Origin: Planctomycetaceae bacterium
GTDB taxonomy: Bacteria; Planctomycetota; Planctomycetia; Pirellulales; Pirellulaceae
Direction of reading: 5' to 3'
DNA: 11,566 nt
NCBI GenBank assembly: GCA_007129635.1
Contig: SKVE01000862.1
Span: 1 to 11,566 of the forward strand
Of the stretch, positions 6,163 through 11,566 are shown one piece after another (position 1 is the first letter of the stretch; each line of letters opens with the position of its first letter). The position numbers and the translations under genes are program-made. Below the pieces are notes generated by a model. The model had not been told where the DNA came from. It saw only the letters and a list, made by a program, of their open reading frames with translations, and made no database searches.

Positions 6163-8426
6163 TCCCACTGGCCGAAGCCGCGACGGTCGATCAGCAGCAG
6201 ATTGGTGGCAAGGCAGCTCACCTGGCACGCTTACACCAAACAGGCTTCCCTGTCGCGCCCGGATGTTGCATCACCGTGGCGGCTTACGAACGGTTTCTCC
6301 AAGCAAATCAGTTGCCGCTGATGATTCAGATGGAACTCGGCCGAAAACCGCTCGAAGATCTGCGATGGGAGGAACTCTGGGACTCCGCTCTGCGGATCCG
6401 CAATCGGTTTGCCGAGGCGCAGCTTCCGGGGCAGGTCGAACACGCGATTCGCCGAGCGGTCCGGGACTTGGGTAGCCGTACGCCGCTGGCGGTCCGTTCC
6501 TCAGCGCCCGGAGAAGACTCGGCGAACCGATCCTTTGCAGGACTGCACGAATCGTTTCTGCATGTGGTGGGCGAAGACGACGTCGTGGAATCCGTGCGCT
6601 TGGTCTGGGCATCCTTGTGGTCGGATGCTGCCCTGCTGTACCGTCAGGAACTGGCGTTGAATCCGCTCCACAGCCGCATGGCCGTGTTGATCCAAGAAAT
6701 GCGCATCGAGGATTGCTCCGGTGTTGCCTTCGGCCGTGACCCTCGCATGGAAGACAGCGAAAACGCGGTGGTCGAGGCGGTTCCTGGACCCTGCTGCGAA
6801 CTGGTCGATGGAAGCGTCGATCCGGATCGTTGGCTGGTTCACCGGGCATCGCGACAAGTCGTCCGCTTCACGCCTGGGCGGCGTGATGGCGATCCGCAGA
6901 ACGAGCCGTTACTGGCACAACACGATCTAGAGTCGTTGTTAGCGTTGCTTGATCGGGTAGAAGCCCATTTCGGTTGGTGCCCAGACATCGAGTGGACGGG
7001 CCGCAGTGACCGCTCGACAGTCCTACAAGCCCGACCAATCACCCGGGGACGACTGGACCCCAATGACAAACGGCCCTGGTACCTGACCTTGCGACCCGAT
7101 CAGCGACGACTGCGGCAACTCGGGCAGCTTGTGGCCGAGCAGTTGATCCCCGAGCTTCGCGAACTGGGCGACCGTTTGGCAGCCGAGCCCGTGGAGCAGA
7201 TGACCGATTCGGAGCTGGCAGACTGCATCGAGGCCCGCCTGGCCCAACTGAACCGCTGGAAACAAATCTATTGGGACGACTTCATCCCCTTCGCCCACGG
7301 AGTCCGTTACTTAGGCGTCTATTACAACGACGCCGTCCATCCCGAAGACCCCTACGAGTTCGTCGGCTTGTTGCGGGGGGTGGCGATGCTCGCCGGGCAA
7401 CGCAATCGATCACTGCAAGCCTTGGCAGATCAGGTGCGCGAGTCCCAGGAGTTACGAAATGCTATCCAGCAAATTGTTCTCGAACAGTCGGTTCCAGGCG
7501 AAGGAGCAAACGACCGCTGGGTGGATCGGTTGTCCAGCCTCGCGGAAGGCGACCGGTTCGTCAAAGCCTTTCAGTCCTTTGCCCGACAGTTCATGGACGT
7601 GGCTTTTGGCGGTCATCGCTTGATTGACGAGCCGACTCCCCTGCTGCAAAACATCCTGGAACTGGCATCGCGGTCCGCCGCGACCCGTGGGACCAAGGAA
7701 GGCCAACAAAGCCAGGAAGGACCAACGGCAGGGGATTTGGAGCAACGCTTGCTTGCTGCTGTGGGGACGGATCGGCACGACGAGGCGCGGGAAGTGCTGC
7801 GACTGGCTCGCTTGAGTTGGCAACTTCGAGACGATGATAATCTGTTGGTTGCTCGCGTTGAAAGCCAGCTCTTGCGTGCATTGCATGTGGCCGGTACCAG
7901 GCTGAAAACGTCAGGAAGACTGAACGCGGATGCAAAAATCACTGCCGACGCGGCCGAACGCATTGGTGCAGCCATGAGTGAGCCAAACGGGCAGCCCGTT
8001 CTCTTGCCAACAACCGAGGAAGTGACGTCGCATCCGATGCGAGCGTCGTCAGGCGACTCGCCGCGTCAACTGGTGGGTCAGCCAGCCGCGCAGGGATTGG
8101 CCTCAGGCAACGTGCGGCTGGTCCGCGGTCCGCAAGACCTCGGTCGTTTCCAAGCGGGCGAAGTGTTGGTTTGCGACGCGATTCAGCCGATGATGACGCA
8201 TCTCGTCCCGCTGGCATCGGCGGTTATCGAGCGTCGCGGCGGGATGCTGATCCACGGAGCCATCATCGCTCGGGAATTGGGAATCCCCTGCGTCAATGGA
8301 GTAGCCCACGTCGTCGAATTGCTCCAAAACGGCCAATATGTGACCGTCGATGGCTATCTGGGCATCGTCACGATGGGGCCACCCGAATTCAATCTGGAGC
8401 TTCTGGAAAGACAAGATGGAGGATAA
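6141..8426 (+). CDS. PEP-synthase-like phosphotransferase: ATP-grasp + helical middle + phosphohistidine domain, no TIM barrel
   Basis: The 761-residue protein begins with a PPDK_N/ATP-grasp domain (about 15-302) that looks intact: GGKAAHLARL (22-31), GFPVAPG (35-41), AVRSSAPGED (117-126), SFAGLHESFL (131-140), SGVAFGRDP (193-201), VDPDRW (226-231) and DIEWTG...LQARPIT (282-301). A roughly 330-residue mostly helical middle contains YWDDFIPFAHGVRYLG (377-392) and a charged, Gln-rich linker (513-535). The C-terminal swivelling domain (about 643-745) carries GGMLIHGAIIARELGIPCV (700-718), with H705 as the predicted phosphohistidine. The PEP/pyruvate-binding TIM barrel of PEP synthase and PPDK is absent. 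Rifampin phosphotransferase has this same three-part order, so phosphorylation of a small molecule is plausible, but the substrate is unknown. It is coupled to the PNPOx-like gene and ends 4 bases before the peroxidase gene. Confidence 0.85.
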   Translation: MDSDAWVIPLAEAATVDQQQIGGKAAHLARLHQTGFPVAPGCCITVAAYERFLQANQLPLMIQMELGRKPLEDLRWEELWDSALRIRNRFAEAQLPGQVEHAIRRAVRDLGSRTPLAVRSSAPGEDSANRSFAGLHESFLHVVGEDDVVESVRLVWASLWSDAALLYRQELALNPLHSRMAVLIQEMRIEDCSGVAFGRDPRMEDSENAVVEAVPGPCCELVDGSVDPDRWLVHRASRQVVRFTPGRRDGDPQNEPLLAQHDLESLLALLDRVEAHFGWCPDIEWTGRSDRSTVLQARPITRGRLDPNDKRPWYLTLRPDQRRLRQLGQLVAEQLIPELRELGDRLAAEPVEQMTDSELADCIEARLAQLNRWKQIYWDDFIPFAHGVRYLGVYYNDAVHPEDPYEFVGLLRGVAMLAGQRNRSLQALADQVRESQELRNAIQQIVLEQSVPGEGANDRWVDRLSSLAEGDRFVKAFQSFARQFMDVAFGGHRLIDEPTPLLQNILELASRSAATRGTKEGQQSQEGPTAGDLEQRLLAAVGTDRHDEAREVLRLARLSWQLRDDDNLLVARVESQLLRALHVAGTRLKTSGRLNADAKITADAAERIGAAMSEPNGQPVLLPTTEEVTSHPMRASSGDSPRQLVGQPAAQGLASGNVRLVRGPQDLGRFQAGEVLVCDAIQPMMTHLVPLASAVIERRGGMLIHGAIIARELGIPCVNGVAHVVELLQNGQYVTVDGYLGIVTMGPPEFNLELLERQDGG

Positions 8427-8430
8427 CGAT

Positions 8431-9039
8431 ATGAGTCGTTTCGGCATGTTGCTGATGGCAGTGGTGGCTTGCCTGCCTTGGGGTGCCGGCTGTGGTCCGA
8501 AGGTCGAGGGAGTAAAACAGGACCAAACAGTACTGAGATTCAAGATGGAATCGTTAACTGGAGAGGAAGTGGATCTTTCCAGGTACCAAGGCAAAGTCGT
8601 CATGATCGTGAATGTCGCCAGCAAGTGCGGGTTCACGGGACAATACGAGCAACTGCAAATGCTGCACGAAAAGTATGCGGATCGGGGATTGGCAATCCTT
8701 GGGTTTCCGTGCAATCAGTTTCTCGGCCAGGAACCCGGCTCGGCTGACGAGATTCAGGCGTTCTGCGAAAAGAATTACGGCGTGACCTTCGACATGTTCG
8801 CCAAGGTCGACGTGAATGGAGAAAACGCCTGTGAACTGTACCGAGTCCTCACCTCCGTGGATACGCAACCGAAAGGAGCCGGAAGGATCAGTTGGAATTT
8901 CGAGAAATTCCTGATCGATCGAACCGGCATGGTGGTCGGTCGCTTCGGTTCGAGAACGCGACCAGATGATCCGGAAATCTTGGCGATCATCGAACGAGAA
9001 CTAGCGGCGGATGCCTTCCACGAAAATGCGTTGCGGTAA
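8431..9039 (+). CDS. glutathione peroxidase-family thiol peroxidase, exported/lipoprotein-like
   Basis: This 202-residue protein has a short hydrophobic N-terminus with cysteines at 14 (VVAC) and 21 (GAGC), either of which could be a lipid-attachment site, so it is probably periplasmic or membrane-bound. The GPx domain (about 32-192) keeps the peroxidatic C66 in NVASKCGFT, Q100 in GFPCNQFLGQEPGS (91-104), and W155/N156 in ISWNFEKF. C112 in FCEKNYGV matches the resolving cysteine of yeast Gpx3-type enzymes, so reduction by thioredoxin-like proteins rather than glutathione is likely. Such enzymes remove hydrogen and organic peroxides. The start at 8431 is chosen over upstream in-frame codons because GGAGG lies 8 bases before it and the signal begins there. 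It is last in the operon; its end overlaps the convergent DUF4914-type gene by 39 bases. Confidence 0.93.
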   Translation: MSRFGMLLMAVVACLPWGAGCGPKVEGVKQDQTVLRFKMESLTGEEVDLSRYQGKVVMIVNVASKCGFTGQYEQLQMLHEKYADRGLAILGFPCNQFLGQEPGSADEIQAFCEKNYGVTFDMFAKVDVNGENACELYRVLTSVDTQPKGAGRISWNFEKFLIDRTGMVVGRFGSRTRPDDPEILAIIERELAADAFHENALR

Positions 9040-10905
9040 AAGGCTCTCATAGTCAGCCAGGTTGCCGTCGTCCAGGCAAGTTCGAATGATGTGTCGCCCC
9101 AGAGGGTCCAGGTCTTCTTCCAAGTACTGTGGCAATTCACTTCGGAAAAAGTCGTACAGCAGCTTGGCCCCCGCGTCGTAACCATCCTCACCGACTTCGG
9201 GCTGTGTCTGAACCTCAAGGAACCAATGGGGGATCAAGGTGCCTTCGATCTGCATCGAACGCATCGCGTATCCCAGCAGCGGGCATCGAGCGGCAACTAA
9301 CTGGTCGGATCGGAACCGAGCCGAACCACGACGAGCCATATATTCACGAGCCAACCACTGGGGCATGAAGCCGGTCTGCCAAGCTCCGATGTGCTGGTTG
9401 GGAACAAGCATGAAACGAGTTTGCGGAGTCTGCTGTATCTGACGTAATAACAGATTCGCCTGCGTGACTCGTCGTCCCGTCGCGAACGGCCAAAACGACC
9501 CCACCCCTTCGCTACTCATCTTCTGTGATTCGGTGATACTGGGATTTGCATGACCGCGAGGCGCCACCAATCGCCACAACCAGGCCAGCGCCGGTGGAAG
9601 GATATGCAGGATCCCGAAAATTCCATAGTTGGGCTCATCGCGAGTTGTGGGAGGGGTTCGCACTCCGAAACTGCGCAGGTCCACGGCGACCGGGTCATCG
9701 ACCACGCCGGGAACCAATCGGCGAGGCATAATCACACGAGGGTTGGGACAAGGTTTGCCTGGTTCGTCTTCGATGTGCTCCCAGATCAGAGCCGTCGCAT
9801 TCGGTTTGCCGTCGATGTTCAGCATCAACAGCGGCTCTTTCGGATGGCAGCACAACGATTCCCAGTAGGCATCGGTTCCGTAGCGATTGATGTGGTTCAG
9901 ACGCAAAAACCAAGCGTTCTCCGCATCCAAAACGGCCAGCTTGCCGCCGGAACTCTGAAGCGACGGATGGCACAAAGCCATGTCGTCGGACACGGGTTGC
10001 AGTTCGCAGGCACGTGGAAGGGAAAGAGAGCGACGTTCCCCCGTCACCAGGTTGCGACCCAATAGCACCTGTCCATCCGGTTCACGATGCACCGGTTCGA
10101 GCATCTCGCTCTTGCCCCCGCCGCTTGCACCCTCGTGTAAAATCGTTACGACGTTATCGTACGGCGTAACGACCTGGACCGTCGAAGCGTGGGCTGTCAA
10201 CCATCCCTCCTGTTCGCCCTGATGAATCAGCACCCCGTAAGCACCCTTTTTCGCGCTTGGACCCGGGTACAAGTTGTACGCGAAGATCTCGTGCACAGCC
10301 GCTTGCCGGTTGTGCACGACTACCTGCTTACCCTGGCAGTGCGTATGCCGGAACGGCGGTGCGATATAAAGAATCGCCTGCGGCGCGAAATCGAACGTGA
10401 TTTTGTCGGACGGCAGCATCTCCTGCAAATCCGCTAAAGCGCCGCAGAAGAAGGCGGCATTCTTCGGGCAGACTAATACGGTCGGATAGCCCAGTTCCCT
10501 GCCACCGGTGTACAACGGCAGAACGATCAGATCTTGCGTCGCCAACCACTGCAAAGTCTCTTCACGCAGTGAGTCGAAGGGGAAGCCAAAACGATCTTTG
10601 AACTGGGGTTTGTCGGACGGTTGGTCGTCGGCGATCACCATGCAATCTGGATCGCGACGCCGCATGTACGCCTCCGTGTAATTCACCGACAGGCCATTGC
10701 GACAACGAGTCACAACCGCCTCGACATGACGGCCCTTTTCTGGGATGTCGTAGGCAACCTCAAAAACGTCCTCGCTCGGATTATCTCCCATGGCCAGGCG
10801 GAGTAGTGTATCACGATCTTGGGGAACGCAAAAACTAGGACAGACGTCCATCAGTTGCTTCAATTCGGTGGAAAGTGACGTCCTAAAAAAACGTTCTTTT
10901 GTCAT
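9001..10905 (-). CDS. DUF4914-type P-loop protein, possibly PEP carboxykinase-like
   Basis: The 634-residue cytoplasmic protein has no signal peptide or clear membrane segment and no characterised relative that I know of; I believe it belongs to the family Pfam calls DUF4914. The clearest motif is a glycine-rich P-loop, HEGASGGGKSEMLEP (257-271, K265), which resembles the kinase-1 loop of PEP carboxykinase. An acidic pair DD (307-308) follows, as the kinase-2 site might. Other notable blocks are LNIDGKPNATALIWEHIED (362-380), VIMPRRLVPG (391-400) and LVPNQHIGAWQTGFMPQW (500-517). Relation to the PEPCK/HPr-kinase fold is inference. The ATG at 10905 has AGGGA upstream and a candidate promoter at 10925-10953. 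It appears to be a single-gene unit, convergent with the HtrA operon, overlapping the peroxidase gene by 39 bases with no terminator visible between them. Confidence 0.8.
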   Translation of the reverse strand: MTKERFFRTSLSTELKQLMDVCPSFCVPQDRDTLLRLAMGDNPSEDVFEVAYDIPEKGRHVEAVVTRCRNGLSVNYTEAYMRRRDPDCMVIADDQPSDKPQFKDRFGFPFDSLREETLQWLATQDLIVLPLYTGGRELGYPTVLVCPKNAAFFCGALADLQEMLPSDKITFDFAPQAILYIAPPFRHTHCQGKQVVVHNRQAAVHEIFAYNLYPGPSAKKGAYGVLIHQGEQEGWLTAHASTVQVVTPYDNVVTILHEGASGGGKSEMLEPVHREPDGQVLLGRNLVTGERRSLSLPRACELQPVSDDMALCHPSLQSSGGKLAVLDAENAWFLRLNHINRYGTDAYWESLCCHPKEPLLMLNIDGKPNATALIWEHIEDEPGKPCPNPRVIMPRRLVPGVVDDPVAVDLRSFGVRTPPTTRDEPNYGIFGILHILPPALAWLWRLVAPRGHANPSITESQKMSSEGVGSFWPFATGRRVTQANLLLRQIQQTPQTRFMLVPNQHIGAWQTGFMPQWLAREYMARRGSARFRSDQLVAARCPLLGYAMRSMQIEGTLIPHWFLEVQTQPEVGEDGYDAGAKLLYDFFRSELPQYLEEDLDPLGRHIIRTCLDDGNLADYESLLPQRIFVEGIRR

Positions 10906-10924
10906 CCAGCATCCCTATGTTTGG

Positions 10925-10953
10925 TGTATATCAACCACTTTAATGAGAGTAAA
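10925..10953 (-). promoter_or_regulatory. candidate promoter of the DUF4914-type gene
   Basis: On the minus strand, TTTACT (10948-10953) and TATACA (10925-10930) are separated by 17 bases; each matches the sigma70 consensus at four of six positions. Transcription would start near 10918, leaving a leader of about 13 bases that still includes the AGGGA ribosome site. The match is moderate but the position fits well. Confidence 0.4.
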
Positions 10954-10997
10954 TCCAGTAAACTCGTTACCTTCACAGAACCTACAACTCGAAAATT

Positions 10998-11308
10998 CTA
11001 GTCGAAACGCCCCACGTTGCGAACCAGCCTTCCGCAAAAGGAAACCTGTTTCACCATGCCATTTTGCGCCAATTGAGCGTGATTGCTCGTGATGGCATAG
11101 GTCAGCACATCGATGCCGAAGACCGAAGCCAGAGCCTCCATTCGACGACGAATCCACTCGCGGCGGAACGAGTCATCGATGCCCGTTCGATCATCTCGCC
11201 CTGCCAAAACCATCCTGCCAAAACCGTTTTGTGTACACAACGCTAAATCGCATGCACAATGCAGACCTCGTCCACATCAAGCTGCTCACTTCGTACAACT
11301 CGTCCCAT
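10998..11308 (-). pseudogene. decayed Y1 (HUH, IS200/REP-associated-like) transposase remnant
   Basis: Read on the minus strand, the gene starts at an ATG at 11308 with a good ribosome site (AGGAGAG, five bases before it) and encodes EQLDVDEVCIVHAI, then hits TAG at 11243-11245. Translation through the stop continues RCVHKTVLAG, after which a 14-base tandem duplication (12-base repeat units at 11200-11211 and 11214-11225) shifts the frame. The next frame resumes with LAGRDDRTGIDDS, RREWIRRRMEALASVFGID and VLTYAITSNH. This is the N-terminal half of the Y1 transposase family common in planctomycetes. The metal-binding pair normally written HxH (as in SNHLH) reads SNHAQ here, and nothing recognisable follows, so the catalytic C-terminal part is lost. 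The frame ends at a TAG at 10998-11000. It is non-functional. Confidence 0.75.
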
Positions 11309-11370
11309 GTTATCTCTCCTGAATACATGAAACCTAATCAAGAGGTCACCTTCGTCCCGTTGCAGGTCAA

Positions 11371-11410
11371 CAGCCCGCCGCACGACGGACAGGAATGTCG
11401 GCCCCACATA
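11371..11410. repeat. possible dispersed intergenic repeat (GACGGACAGGAATGTCGG-type)
   Basis: The stretch around GACGGACAGGAATGTCGG (11384-11401), which reads VGPTFLSV in one minus-strand frame, resembles from memory a short sequence scattered through planctomycete intergenic regions and often mis-annotated as small proteins. No second copy lies in this window, so the call rests on recollection. The surrounding 11309-11480 shows no gene. Confidence 0.3.
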
Positions 11411-11480
11411 GTGCAAGAGAACTGGTGTACGGGTGCTTAAGCGACGATTCGTGAACCACTGACGATTGACGACTGAAAAA

Positions 11481-11498
11481 TTTGCCGAAATTCGCAAA
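11481..11498. promoter_or_regulatory. dyad upstream of the rightward promoter
   Basis: TTTGC(C)GAA and TTCGCAAA form an inverted repeat around a single A, perfect apart from one extra C in the left arm. It ends five bases before the -35 box at 11504, a typical place for an activator or repressor site. Confidence 0.35.
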
Positions 11499-11503
11499 GT
11501 TGC

Positions 11504-11532
11504 TTGACAACATTTCCGGACCGCCATATAAA
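11504..11532 (+). promoter_or_regulatory. near-consensus sigma70-type promoter reading out of the window
   Basis: A perfect TTGACA (11504-11509) and TATAAA (11527-11532, one mismatch) are separated by exactly 17 bases. The predicted start is near 11539, leaving only about 28 bases before the window ends, so the gene it serves lies outside. This is the best promoter match found in the window, and the AT-rich bases before it differ from the GC-rich surroundings. Confidence 0.65.
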
Positions 11533-11566
11533 CAAAGCTGGAAGGATTGCCGCCCTTGTTTTCGGC

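Noticed and set aside
9550..10065. 171-codon plus-strand open frame
   Set aside because: Antisense to the DUF4914-type gene, with no supporting motif or ribosome site.
11229..11240. 12-base palindrome TTGTGTACACAA
   Set aside because: It lies inside the degraded transposase coding sequence, where it encodes part of the RCVHKT segment, so it is likely a coincidence rather than an operator.
11243..11527. 94-codon minus-strand open frame as an independent gene
   Set aside because: Only its last 22 residues match the transposase start, preceded by a strong ribosome site at the internal ATG; the upstream part crosses the repeat and the opposing promoter.
1..11566. CRISPR arrays, tRNA or rRNA genes
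   Set aside because: No regularly spaced repeats, cloverleaf-like segments or rRNA-like sequence were seen on reading either strand; short RNAs cannot be excluded without a covariance search.

Overview
The window looks like chromosomal DNA from a planctomycete, most likely of the Pirellulaceae. The clues are a twin-arginine-exported Gfo/Idh/MocA dehydrogenase with the 'QKP' variant common in that group, a decayed Y1-type transposase of the kind scattered through these genomes, and moderately high GC with long antisense open frames. This placement is inference; no rRNA or marker gene is present.

Layout. The left third (about 1-3521) is read on the minus strand. An apparent operon runs aat (leucyl/phenylalanyl-tRNA-protein transferase), a ThiF/MoeB-like E1 protein, then a secreted M14 metallocarboxypeptidase. 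The last two are joined by an ATGA stop/start overlap. After a 122-base gap comes the Gfo/Idh/MocA dehydrogenase, which is cut by the window's left edge. A 160-base divergent spacer (3522-3681) separates these from a five-gene plus-strand operon (3682-9039): membrane-anchored HtrA-type serine protease, two-TM protein with a soluble C-terminal domain, pyridoxamine-oxidase-fold flavoprotein, a PEP-synthase-like phosphotransferase lacking the TIM-barrel domain, and a lipoprotein-like glutathione peroxidase. Junctions are 25, 29, -22 and 4 bases, so co-transcription is likely. The operon collides tail to tail, with a 39-base overlap, with a minus-strand 634-aa P-loop protein of the DUF4914 type (9001-10905).

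The right end (10906-11566) has no intact gene. It holds a minus-strand promoter for the P-loop gene, a Y1 transposase pseudogene broken by an in-frame TAG and a 14-base duplication, a stretch resembling a dispersed intergenic repeat, and a very good sigma70-type promoter (TTGACA-N17-TATAAA) pointing out of the window, with a dyad just upstream.

How the genes may work together. The plus-strand operon mixes an envelope protease, a probable thiol peroxidase and a flavoprotein, which suggests envelope or oxidative stress. The 761-aa ATP-grasp/phosphohistidine protein is the most intriguing member: its domain order matches rifampin phosphotransferase rather than PEP synthase, so it may phosphorylate an unknown small molecule. 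The E1-like protein next to aat has lost several residues that MoeB/ThiF use for adenylation. These functional readings are inference from motifs read by eye; no database search was run.
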